A stretch of 64,000 nucleotides of DNA from Molanna angustata (taxonomy: Eukaryota > Arthropoda > Insecta > Trichoptera > Molannidae): the NCBI GenBank assembly GCA_963576475.1, contig OY754986.1, forward strand, positions 12,284,091-12,348,090, written 5' to 3'. Numbering within the stretch: the first letter of the stretch is position 1; each line of letters begins with the position of its first letter. The notes beneath the pieces are model-generated. The model was not told the origin of the DNA. It worked only from the letters and a program-made list of their open reading frames with translations, and ran no database searches. Shown piece after piece: positions 54,840-64,000 of the stretch. The translations under genes and the position numbers were made by a program.

Positions 54840-55065
54840 TAACAGATTTTAAATTATCTCAATAGAGACGAAGTTGGAATATTTACTGTAGGAGAACCGG
54901 GAAATAAGGCACCTACAGGGCTTACGACCTGTCATCGGCTGGTTTACGTGATCACTATATGCGCTTGCGCAACGTTCACCAATTATGCCTTTTTAATGAG
55001 AAAATATCTTTGACTCCCGACAGGGAAAAAAATCAAATGTTTGCGCATATGCAATAATAAAAATA
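54840..55065 (-). repeat. interspersed repeat R4, copy 5
   Basis: The reverse core has GCACCTACAGGGCTTACGAC and GCGCTTGCGCAACGTTCACC, then TTTGACTCCCGACAGGG and CAAATGTTTGCGCATATGC. The last 60 bp are nearly identical to 56993-57053. Confidence 0.6.
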
Positions 55066-55149
55066 TTCGATTAAATAATTTAAAATTATACAATACAATA
55101 ACGTAATTTTAATTAATATTGCTAGAAAGAACTGATTAATATAATTGGC

Positions 55150-55510
55150 AAACGAAACATAAGAGGGTATGGCGCGCGTTAGTGTCTGAATCCGGACGAT
55201 TCAGCCCTATATAAAGACGCCTCAGACCGGGAGCGGCCATTCGATCTACCCTGTTCCAGTTGTCGCGGTCGCGCTGTCCTTGCGACCTCATAGTTTTCAA
55301 TCCGCGTAATCATCGTATATTATTCTAATTTAAAATATAAATATTTATTAAGTCAACTATTTTCTATGTATTAGAGTCACTTATCCAAATAAATTCATGT
55401 AAGTACTTGCACCAATTATCCTTTGATTTCTGCCATCTAATTACCTGTGTTTTACTGTAATATTAAATATCTATAAGTACGTAGTGCTGTGTTAGGTAAG
55501 TACCTACACA
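55150..55510 (+). repeat. promoter-bearing LTR-like sequence
   Basis: CCCTATATAAAGACGCC (TATA box at 55208-55215), a GC-rich leader, then CAAATAAATTC (55385-55395) give a U3-R-U5-like layout. GC content stands out from the flanks. TG...CA ends could be 55173 and 55509, but there is no second LTR and no duplication. Confidence 0.3.
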
Positions 55511-55754
55511 GTCATTACAATACCTTCGCTTGGGGATAGGCAAACAGGTTGAAATACCTAAAGCCTATAAAGACCGGCATAGCCTATCCTGGGTGACCAC
55601 CGACAGGTTATCTAACTTGATCGGCAGCACAACCCAGTCCTCGGTAACCAAGATCAGGTAACTTGGTATCCCGAGGGCCCAAAGCCAACCAGGTGAACGA
55701 GAGTACACCTAAACAGGTAAAAGGGCATATAACGCTAAATCTAGTTACTGATAA

Positions 55755-56046
55755 TCATAGGTTTTTATTATAATATACTAGATGTCGTAGTTAGCAAATT
55801 TTGTATGAATCAAAGTGAATCATTTTCCAGGGAATTTTTTCGTTTTGGTTCCAGACCACATCGTTTTTCTATAGAGAATAACGACTAATGTGAATTGTTT
55901 TCAGATTTATTTGTCTAAAAAACATTTTAATAATCAAGATTTAGAGAACAGTTATCTAGGATGTGTTGAAATATAAAGAAAACTGAAATATGTTACTCAC
56001 TTTAGCACGGAGTGCTACATCTAGTATATTATAATAAAAATCTATG
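55755..56046. mobile_element. 292-bp MITE, 30-bp TIRs, 7-bp TSD
   Basis: CTGATAA at 55748-55754 and 56047-56053 flanks inverted ends CATAGGTTTTTATTATAATA and its complement (one mismatch over 30 bp). A 7-8-bp duplication suggests a hAT relative. The interior is AT-rich and noncoding. Confidence 0.75.
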
Positions 56047-56167
56047 CTGATAACATGATATATTAAAACCGCCTAATGCACTATGAAGTTACGTGTTAGT
56101 AAGGGTAACTATCGCGTGCTTTAAACGTGATTTAAGTTAGCGGAAACCCAAAATATGTTGATTTTAT

Positions 56168-56716
56168 GAAAAAAACCGAGTGGGTTGTGGCCAACGCTAA
56201 ACTCCTCACTAACAAGTCATTCTATAAATCATTCAAATTTTGTATGGAAAATTTCCAACATTTTCATGAAATGAGTTTGTTTTAATATTTTATTATGAAA
56301 ACTTGATAACTCTTCAATGCCATTTTATGAAAGTGATAGTTTTTACAAATTTGAAAATAAAATTTCAAATTTTAAGTTTCCATATGAGCTTGGGGTCACT
56401 TTGAAATATTTGACAGTTAAAAAAATTGAGAAGCACTTTTCATATATCGTTCAAAATCTAATGGGATCTAATCGAGTACATATTTGCAAAATTTGAATAG
56501 AATCGAATGAGTACTCTAGTCTATAATCGATAAAGTAAAATGAACACGCCGTACATAGCACACTGCACACAGTACACACACACAGATACATTGTGATGAA
56601 ACTTTCAGAATACAATCTCAGCATGATACTAGTTGATAATCTGCAAAAAAAATACCCTTAAAAATTGCGAAACCATAACTCCCCACTATATGCCCTTGGG
56701 TTAGTGAGGAGTAAAA
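56168..56716 (-). mobile_element. nonautonomous element with ACTCCTCACTAAC repeats, copy 2
   Basis: This is the reverse counterpart of 18430-18975: AAACCGAGTGGGTTGTGGCC, AACTCCTCACTAAC at one side and GTTAGTGAGGAGTAAAAAT at the other. The shared interior includes CTATAATCGATAAAGTAAAA and GGGGTCACTTTGAAATATTT. It is inserted in the TTAA-family MITE. Confidence 0.65.
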
Positions 56717-56884
56717 ATATTTACTTGGAATGAAAAAAATAATCGGCCATTCACTTTAATTTTATGTACTCTTTTAGCACATAAAAGATTTATTTCTCTA
56801 CGATACATAGTTTTTTTTTATTTTATTTGTAACATAAGAAATAATATAGGTACACTTTATACACATCAATACATTTTTTTAAAG

Positions 56885-57055
56885 GCACCTACAGGTCGTA
56901 AGCCCTGTAGGTGCCTTGATTTCCCGGTTCTCCTACAGTAAATATTCCAACTTCGTCTCTATTGAGATAATTAAAAATCTGTTAAAAAATATCTTTGACT
57001 CCCGACAGGGAAAAAAAATCCAATGTTTGCGCATATGCAATAATAAAAATATTCG
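56885..57055 (+). repeat. interspersed repeat R4, copy 6, starting in a fold-back
   Basis: AGGCACCTACAG-GTCGTAAGC-CCTGTAGGTGCCT is a perfect 12-bp hairpin replacing most of the core. The rest is R4 end sequence in plus orientation. Confidence 0.6.
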
Positions 57056-57202
57056 AATACTTATGTATATATTTTTTTAAATTTGGCTATCGCTGGCTCT
57101 TGGTCTAAAAGGGAACATATAATTAATTAGGCGTTGAAAATGTAAGGTGCGGCTCTGCAGCAAACGCATGAAAATGAAATTATTATCTGAAGTTTTGAGA
57201 AT

Positions 57203-57402
57203 NNNNNNNNNNNNNNNNNNNNNNNNNNNNNNNNNNNNNNNNNNNNNNNNNNNNNNNNNNNNNNNNNNNNNNNNNNNNNNNNNNNNNNNNNNNNNNNNNN
57301 NNNNNNNNNNNNNNNNNNNNNNNNNNNNNNNNNNNNNNNNNNNNNNNNNNNNNNNNNNNNNNNNNNNNNNNNNNNNNNNNNNNNNNNNNNNNNNNNNNNN
57401 NN
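57203..57402. other. assembly gap, 200 N
   Basis: Exactly 200 N. The left and right edges both read AAGTTTTGAGAAT, so the contig ends may overlap. Confidence 0.99.
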
Positions 57403-58212
57403 AAGTTTTGAGAATAATGCGAATTTCGCACGGCGCAATAATCAATAATCGAACAAAATGATTAAGGGGTCTTTTGTTGGCGAAAGCGGTCGGGTGAAGA
57501 GAGTTTTGAATAGCGGTAATGTACGTATAAAGAACCCATTAAGCGGTTCATTGTGTGCTGAGCTTACAACCATTTATTATTTTCAATTTTGGTAAGTTCT
57601 CTACTTTAAATTTGTCATATTGCCGTCGACCTTCGTAGTACAGTTGGTTAGACATCTTTAAAATGTTAAAGTAAGCATTCAGCAAAATATAATAACATTC
57701 AAGGACATGAATGGAATAAAAAATGTTTATAGTGGAGACAACCCAGAATAGGTTAACGGCGTGATTGTATGTATGAATTTTATATAATCTGTGAGTATGT
57801 TATCGTTTTAAGTTTTAATATATTTTTTGTATTTTTTCCTTACAGGTGTTCTATAAAATGTTTTTTTTTAATAGGGCTGTGACAAAACGTGGTAATGTTG
57901 ACGTAACTGGTTATTGTTGATAATCGGTTTTACCAATACAATTCAAAACAGGGTCTTGTTGTCCCTGGCTATATATTTGTCTGCTCAGGCTATTGGGGGT
58001 CAACTCTCCTCGTCTTTATATCATTGACTCTCCTGTTCTTTTCAATGTCACGTATGCAGTTGTACAATCCAAGAATTCTTTGGTCTTTCTTCTTCGTCCG
58101 AATAGAGGGTCTCCATATAATGCCGAATCTCGCAAACCATTAACAATATTTCATATCGTTAATGTTTGGAAGAAAACTTTGTGGCGACATTATAAATGAT
58201 TTATAATATTTG
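57403..58212. other. unassigned DNA with SINE S3 and RTE scraps
   Basis: 57626-57657 (GACCTTCGTAGTACAGTTGG) is an S3 head scrap; 57745-57775 (AACGGCGTGATTGTATGTAT) an RTE tail scrap. A 68-codon plus frame at 57993-58199 ends WKKTLWRHYK and may be a LINE C-terminus, but I cannot name it. Confidence 0.4.
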
Positions 58213-58470
58213 TAGCAGCGCCTGGTGGACTGTAACATGTACGGCCCGGGATTCTCGAATGCTCCCGAAGATTGACGAGAATCAACGAACCATTGCCCAC
58301 CGTCGTTGATACGAGCTGATCGTCAGATTTTATTCATGTGTTGATCGTTAAATAGATTAGAGTCGCGTTTAATTTTTATCCATTAGTTCCGACCCACGAC
58401 ATCACAAATTTATTAAGTTATTTTTATATTGTATTTCCATTTGTTACGAATAAACCAGTGTTGATCATGT
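58213..58470 (+). repeat. possible solo LTR (TGTAGCAGCGCC...GTTGATCA)
   Basis: It starts TG and ends CA, with AATAAA at 58447-58452 shortly before the end, and has a diverged relative at 12005-12265. A TATA box and target duplication are not evident. No internal region is present on either side. Confidence 0.4.
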
Positions 58471-58479
58471 TGAAACTTA

Positions 58480-58930
58480 AAAATAAAATATAGACTGCTG
58501 TTAGGACTAACGCTGTGGAAGGAGTCAATTTAAGAAATAGTGGGGCGGAACAATAAACAAAAGTGACACTTGGTGGTTCAAAAATTGATGTTCGTTATAA
58601 AATAAATATTTTCTAGTATTTTAAATAATTGGAAAAGTATTTAGTAGTAGGTTATTTGGGAAGTTTAGTTGGTTATTTATTATTTTTTGTTTATTATTCA
58701 CACTTTTTCTAATTTCTAATATTTTCAAATCTGCTAATTTTAAATTCGAGTAACCTGTATGCATAATCTGTAATCCCGTTTCTATGTCAATATGATGGTT
58801 GAATTGTAAGAGATTTTCAGCAAATTCGGAAAAATTGTTAAACAATATTTCACCCCGAAATTGAAATCAATTTATTCAAAATTTCTTCTCTTTTAAAATA
58901 TGTCTCAAAAAGATATAAAAAAATTAATAT
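58480..58930. other. unassigned AT-rich DNA
   Basis: No feature was recognised. Confidence 0.5.
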
Positions 58931-58935
58931 AAATC

Positions 58936-59350
58936 TACTTATCGCATGACACTTGTCGCATGACACTTGTAGCTTGACACTTGTGGCATGACACTTGTAA
59001 TATGACACTTGTCGCATGACACTTGTCGCATGACATTTGTCGCATGACACTTCTCGCATGGCACTTGTCGCATGACACTTGTCGCATGACACTTGTTGCA
59101 TGACACTTGTCGCATGACACTTGTCGCATGACACTTGTCGCATGACACTTGTCGCATGACACTTGTCGCATGACACTTGTCGCATGACACTTGTCGCATG
59201 ACACTTGTCGCATGACACTTGTCGCATGACACTTGTCGCATGACACTTGTCGCATGACACTTGTCGCATGACACTTGTCGCATGACACTTATCACATGAC
59301 ATTTGTCGCATGACACTTCTCGCATGACACTTGTCGCATGACACTTGTGG
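58936..59350 (-). repeat. 14-bp minisatellite, about 29 units
   Basis: Units are GTCGCATGACACTT with single-base variants at both borders and a homogeneous core (59095-59285). With 14-bp periodicity all three minus frames stay open and repeat SCDKCHATSVMRQV, which is not evidence of a protein. Confidence 0.97.
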
Positions 59351-59439
59351 CTAAACACTTGTGACTTGCACCCACACTAATTCACACTTTTTTACTGTGT
59401 GTTTTATTTGTCTATTTTCTAAGTCTATTTTTTGAAACT

Positions 59440-59707
59440 ATTCATTTATTTATTATATATTGCTCCTCGGGTAACCAACAGTTACTATTTAATATTGCTC
59501 CTCGGGTAACCAACAGTTACTATTTTAAATATTTATTTAACACCCGACCAATAACATGTTGCCACATTGTGGAGACTTACATACAATATTAATCGTCGTA
59601 CAGATCCAGACTGAAGACACAATTAAACACTGTGTCTTCACCGGGAATCGAGCCCGAGACATTTGGATCAGCAGTCAGATACCCAATCAACCGAGCCACG
59701 AAGGCCG
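59440..59707 (-). mobile_element. tRNA-derived SINE, family S3, with duplicated tail
   Basis: The minus strand runs GGCCTTCGTGGCTCGGTTGA, B box CTCGGGCTCGATTCCCGGTG, then GTGGCAACATGTTATTGG. The 3' part has two copies of TATTGCTCCTCGGGTAACCA (38-bp units, 59457-59523). Confidence 0.8.
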
Positions 59708-60530
59708 TCACTATAAAGATATCCAGCGAGTGACTGATACTAGTTAATATGATGAAACGTTCAACTAATTGCTTTTTTTGCCAAAACAATTTTATTTATA
59801 AACAAACCGTCGTAACATTAATACGCTACTTTGAAATATTATTTTAGCTAACAAATAACCGGTTACTTCGACGCATCAGCGGACTGGTAAACATTTCGTA
59901 AACAAGATCCGTTTTGTAACACCCCTGGCTTTAACATCGAACCCTAAGTAATTCCCCGGCAATCCAATAGTCGAAATCCTTCTAATTCCGAAGCAATATT
60001 CCCAGTCTATAGAAGTTAGCCATAATATAAAAGTTTTTATTACTACAGCAGAGTAAACATTGAACGTTTAATCTTACCAATACCGGATCCCTTTACTTTA
60101 AGTATATCGCCTTCATATACGAGTTAAAGGCATTTCTAAGGTACGATAAACCTTATAAAATGTACTCTAAACCTCCCCTATTAAGAACGTGGAAATATGT
60201 ATTTATTAAAAAAGGCCACTGCGATGCTAATTTACAAATATTAATGAAAGTAATTCATAATCAGTTATTTCTCAACAAATTGAGATAGTAAAAATAATCT
60301 GATCAAAGATGATTACTTTAACACTTCAATATATTAAAATTACTAAACGATTAGAAATACGAGGAATATTGACCAAATCAAGACATTAAAAATAACAAAT
60401 CGATTGCCTAATTTATTTTGTGTGTCTAATATGATCTATATTACTCCTTAGATCAAAATAGACATACCCGCTCCCAAAATTTAACCTATTTCACATACAA
60501 CTAGAATTATGAATAAAATACATATAATAG
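59708..60530. other. unassigned AT-rich DNA
   Basis: No gene or repeat was recognised. Confidence 0.5.
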
Positions 60531-60693
60531 ATGGGTCGATGGCAGAGCGATAGCGCGCGGGGCTAGTAATCCAGTGGTCGCGAGTTCGAATCCTGTCTCG
60601 ACCGACTTTGTTCACCTATAGCACAGGCATTTATTATGCTTATTTTAGGGAACGTAGGAAAATGTATATGAACTTGAAAAAAAAAATAAAAAA
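60531..60693 (+). mobile_element. tRNA-derived SINE, family S1
   Basis: The head GGTCGATGGCAGAGCGATAG, CTAGTAATCCAG, GAGTTCGAATCC and CTCGACC is followed by the S1 body and A-rich tail. One base is lost in the D loop relative to 5960-6030. Confidence 0.8.
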
Positions 60694-60834
60694 GAGCTAA
60701 TGATTAGAACCGATATGAAAATATTGACCAATCAACATATTTATAGCAAATGATTAGAATCGATGGTGTATTGTGAAAACTTTTGTATTCTGCGAATCTT
60801 ATATTTGTTTGAGAATCTAATAGAAATGTACTTC

Positions 60835-60940
60835 ATAAAAATACATTTAGAGATTGTCAACCTTTCAAGAAGAAAAAATGAACACTTACTATGGTGTGGA
60901 GAGTTTAGTGTTGGCTACAAGCCACTCGTTTTGTTTCTGT
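60835..60940 (+). repeat. 100-bp repeat with CCACTCGTT end
   Basis: Counterpart of 10545-10645, about 90% alike by eye. Confidence 0.6.
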
Positions 60941-61184
60941 ATTATGACTATTATTATTTTTTGTTTTTTTTTGTAATCAATCATTACAGTGTGTAATCAG
61001 CATTAAAAACGGGTCAATTTTTCGAAATAATACCTGCTAAGTACGAAGTAAGTACTTTAAAATCCATATCTTTAATATCTTGAAATTTGAGAATATAAAA
61101 TGTTTTAAAAATATGTTTGAATATAAAAAAGCGACAGTAATTTTTCAATATTTATTTTAGTTACATTTTTAAACAATAAATAAA
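60941..61184. other. unassigned AT-rich DNA
   Basis: No feature was recognised. Confidence 0.5.
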
Positions 61185-61612
61185 TAAATTTTTGGGCTAT
61201 TCATGTAAAGTCGATTGAACTTATCTAATGTTTGGGCTGTTAATGTAAAGTCGATTGAACTTATCTAATGTTTGGGCTGTTAATGTAAAGTCGATTTAAC
61301 TTACATAATGTTTGGGCTGTTAATGTAAAGTCGATTGAACTTATCTAATGTGTGTGGTGTAAAGTCGATTGAATTAATTGAATGTTTGAGCTGTTAATGT
61401 AAAGTTGGTTTAACGTTTATAATTTTTGAGGTTTTAATGTTAAGTCGGTGGAACTTATATAATTAATGTTTGGGCTGTTAATGTAAAGTCGATTTAACTT
61501 ATCTAATGTTTGTGCTGTTAATGTAAAGTCGATTGAACTTTTATAATGTTTGGGTCGTTAATGTAAAGTCAATTGAACATATCGAATATTTGGGCTGTTA
61601 CACAAAATTATA
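61185..61612 (+). repeat. 40-bp minisatellite, about ten units
   Basis: Units carry TTTGGGCTGTTAATGTAAAG and TCGATTGAACTTATCTAATG. The middle units (61350-61480) are more diverged than the flanking ones. Confidence 0.92.
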
Positions 61613-62027
61613 ACGAAGAAATTTATAATAGGTATCCACTCTATACAATAATAATTATTGTTAATTAATTGATATAAGCCTTTAAAAAGTTCTATCATGA
61701 TTCTCCATCACTTCAAACTTGTTGAGTATCAATATTTGTATAAAATGATTTATTCCGATATGTACATATTCCAATTAATTCAAAGCCCCATAAATAATTT
61801 TGCGAGAGCTTAAAGTAATGTAGAAGTACAATAATTTGAAACGCCTTTATATATCAATTAAATATCAACTACAAAACAATCTAATTTAAGTTGTTTTATG
61901 AATATGGTTGTTTGACACGAAGTATATTAATGTTAAAATTTTAAACGCAACCCGTTATCGTTCATACGTATAGATTTTCCAAGACATGTTTATAGATGGT
62001 TGATGTTTTCGATGGCTTTTTGATGAC
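61613..62027. other. unassigned AT-rich DNA
   Basis: No feature was recognised. Confidence 0.5.
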
Positions 62028-62155
62028 AATAATATATTCTAATATAAATAGAACAATAATATATTCTAATATAAATATTACAATAATATATTCTAATATA
62101 AATAGTACAATAATATATTCTAATATAAATTGTACAATAATTTATTCTAATATTC
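62028..62155 (+). repeat. 27-bp minisatellite, about 4.5 units
   Basis: Units carry CAATAATATATTCTAATATA followed by AATAGTA-type variants. Confidence 0.92.
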
Positions 62156-62245
62156 GAGATGATTTGATTTTCTAACGATATCATAATCGTAATTACTTAC
62201 TAGGACATACAAGCTGCGATTCAAAATGTACCTATATCAGATCAG

Positions 62246-62401
62246 CCCCCCTAGACAACGTGTCATTTAGCTCAAGAAAAGAAACAAGAAAAGATAACTC
62301 AATGTATGGAAGTGACAGTTGCCAGTCACGTGACAACTGTCACTTCCATACATTGTGTTATCTTTTCATGTTTCTTTTCTTGAGCACGTTGTCTAGGGGG
62401 G
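62246..62401. mobile_element. fold-back MITE, CCCCCCTAGACAACGTG ends (copy 2)
   Basis: Left CCCCCCTAGACAACGTG and right CACGTTGTCTAGGGGGG. The inner arms (AAGAAACAAGAAAAGATAAC, ATGTATGGAAGTGACAGTTG) pair almost fully. AGATCAG is present just outside the left end (62239-62245) and one base beyond the right end (62403-62409), a likely 7-8-bp target duplication. Confidence 0.82.
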
Positions 62402-62416
62402 TAGATCAGGTCAAAT

Positions 62417-63420
62417 TGTGCCAGACCACATCTAGAAATCTCTTTCGAGCGCGCGCCTAGCGACGGCAAGTGTATTTGTTTGTCGCTAGGCCGAGCTCAT
62501 CGCCCGCAATATCAAACGAGTAACAATAATCTTCAACTGAGTATGACAGTTCAATGAAATTGTCTAGAAAGTTCGAGGACATTGAACTTGCTACCCTCGG
62601 CGCAGCACTATTTAAGGGAGTTTACACCTGTACACGTCGTCACTTAACGCCGCCGTTATGACCACGCGACCATGCTGATGTATAGTCTGCGCTACGCGAC
62701 CACTGGTCGCTTCTCGACCGCGCGGTCTCGTCGACACTTCGTCTCTCGACCACCGGTCAACTCTCGTCCCCGCGAGCACGATGGTACTTCACCATGAGAA
62801 TACTCGGTCACTTCGACACACCCGCTAACTCGCTAGTTATACCTACTCATCGTGAGAAAGTTCCTTTGTAAGTTATTTTATCGATTGTAAATTTACCTAT
62901 AAGAAAACTGTTAATTGTGATCAATATACTCATTGTAAGTTTGAACCTATTGTTTCTTCTTCTCTCTAAACCACTGTCCGTGTGTTCTTTTTTCAAATCA
63001 TATCAAATCACTTTGATTTGATATTAAACTGTTACCTAGCCACTTGGTTAACCAACCCACTTAATAATTGAGATATAGTAAACTCTGTTTATTGGTAACA
63101 CCTCTGGTTACCAACTATATTTATTAGTACCCCATCAATAATTGGGAATAACTCATCAATAATTCATTCTATCATTTTTATTTTTATCAATTGTATAAAC
63201 CATTTTGTTTTGATATGACGAAGATATAAACTTCTAAATTAATTCAAATAACTAACATGTCCATATTATACATACTAACCGGCGCTTGTCCCTCCGATTA
63301 CATACATAATACATAGTCTAATAAACCTTTTGTGTCGCCAAGAGTGTATTGTGCCTTAACAGTTGCCAAGAGTATAAGTATTTATATCATCAATAATAAA
63401 TTATCATAGGACACCTGATG
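62417..63420 (+). repeat. possible long LTR or promoter region
   Basis: GC-rich DNA with CACTATTTAAGGG (TATA-like at 62608-62614), a long leader with TCGACCAC/CGACCACTGGTCG repeats, and TAATAAACC at 63320. It could be the LTR of an element continuing past the window. No partner LTR or primer site is proven. Confidence 0.25.
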
Positions 63421-64000
63421 GATACGGCATCAACCCTACTTCAGAGTTAGATGGTCTACTTAAACTATCTATAACCCACTATCAACAACACAATGGCGTA
63501 GTGATATTGTGTGTAGTTCCTAGCATTAGGCATTCCCAAATGATTTTCATATGATCACAGTGGGATATTGAGGTACCTGAATAAGAAGCTGTGTAGAAGG
63601 TCCAAAAATATTACCTACTTAAAAAAAATCAGGTGATGGGTGTTCGGTTCGGTATTTGCTTTTTGGCGTGAATACAAATCACCCGTCTTGTTCCTTCCCC
63701 CCTCCCCTCCGTGTAACTGCTAGGTTCCCTTCCTACTACCAACACACCAGTACTTGCTCGCATACGGCATTGAACGGATGTCATTTTGAACTACGTTGCG
63801 GTTGTCGCCGATAGGAGTGCTCGCCATTATCGATATTGGGTGGACGCATTCGAAGTCTGCTACGATCGATATATGCGCTATCGCGACTGATGTTATTGCA
63901 TAGTAAATGGCTGTATAAATATGCTTCCTCAGCTGGTTCACAGTGAATGATTTGAAACTTTGTTTCAAAGTAACAATTCCCGAACACATCTGTGAGGGGT
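63421..64000. other. unassigned DNA at window edge
   Basis: Minus frames of 68 and 89 codons at 63720-63989 overlap and have no known domain. GTATAAATATGC at 63913-63924 is TATA-like. The context is cut by the window end. Confidence 0.35.

Larger units (their letters stand above)
55719..56815 (+). mobile_element. TTAA-family MITE split by two insertions
   Basis: Segments 55719-55754, 56054-56165 and 56725-56815 are consecutive parts of the repeat seen whole at 22262-22560 (ACATGATATATTAAAACCGC, GGAAACCCAAAAT, GGCCATTCACTTTAATTTTA). Confidence 0.75.

Noticed and set aside
57077..57461. Frames spanning the N gap
   Set aside because: They are made of undefined residues.
58930..59355. CRISPR array
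   Set aside because: Units are contiguous with no unique spacers, and the context is eukaryotic; the same holds for the other tandem repeats here.
58850..59358. Cys/His-rich repeat protein resembling zinc-binding units
   Set aside because: A 14-bp minisatellite leaves three frames open at once with the same 14-residue word; no codon-level constraint is visible.

Overview
The window looks like intergenic, repeat-saturated DNA from an insect nuclear genome. It is strongly AT-rich and shows no operon-like gene packing. It holds degenerate non-LTR retrotransposons with polyA or microsatellite tails, tRNA-headed SINEs, a Ty3/gypsy-type LTR retrotransposon, cut-and-paste MITEs, rolling-circle-type elements and many satellites. 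A lepidopteran-like host is a guess, based on frequent TAGGTACCTAC-type motifs and a Helitron 3' end in the style of moth elements; the sequence alone does not settle it. No intact host gene was found. The only host-gene trace is one 63-codon pseudo-exon on the minus strand at 43124-43312. It resembles cytosolic non-specific dipeptidase (CNDP2-like, peptidase M20) and still has splice-site-like borders, but carries an in-frame stop.

Layout. 0-7.6 kb: RNase H and C-terminal remnants of LINEs; a perfect fold-back MITE; two head-to-tail copies (2190-4214) of a Helentron/HINE-like family lying inside another MITE; SINEs; and a 1.1 kb element with long inverted ends. 7.6-12.3 kb: hairpin MITEs, SINEs and an LTR-like family. 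12.4-15 kb: a possible Helitron carrying two satellites. 15.5-16.1 kb: an RTE-type 3' end whose tail has become a (GGTGT)n array. 16-31 kb: LINE, RTE and SINE fragments with several exact target-site duplications, a PIF/Harbinger-like element and a TTAA-flanked fold-back MITE. 31.6-32.3 kb: a hAT-like element nested in a MITE. 33.4-39.6 kb: a satellite, then a 4.9 kb Ty3/gypsy-like retrotransposon (98.8% LTR identity, broken frames), then about 460 bp of (TA)n. 40-53 kb: four more copies of the Helentron-like family, SINEs, LINEs, the pseudo-exon and minisatellites. 54-64 kb: a LINE with a 13-bp target duplication, a MITE split by two further insertions, a 200-N gap, more satellites, and promoter-bearing LTR-like DNA.

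How the parts relate. Nothing here forms a pathway; the elements interact by nesting and by lending ends to one another. The most informative signals are (1) the six-copy rolling-circle-like family with a terminal/subterminal inverted repeat, a 3' hairpin and CTAG, and T|T flanks; (2) an 11-nt match suggesting that the gypsy-like element primes reverse transcription from its own transcript, as described for Tf1/sushi-type elements; and (3) microsatellite birth at retrotransposon ends.
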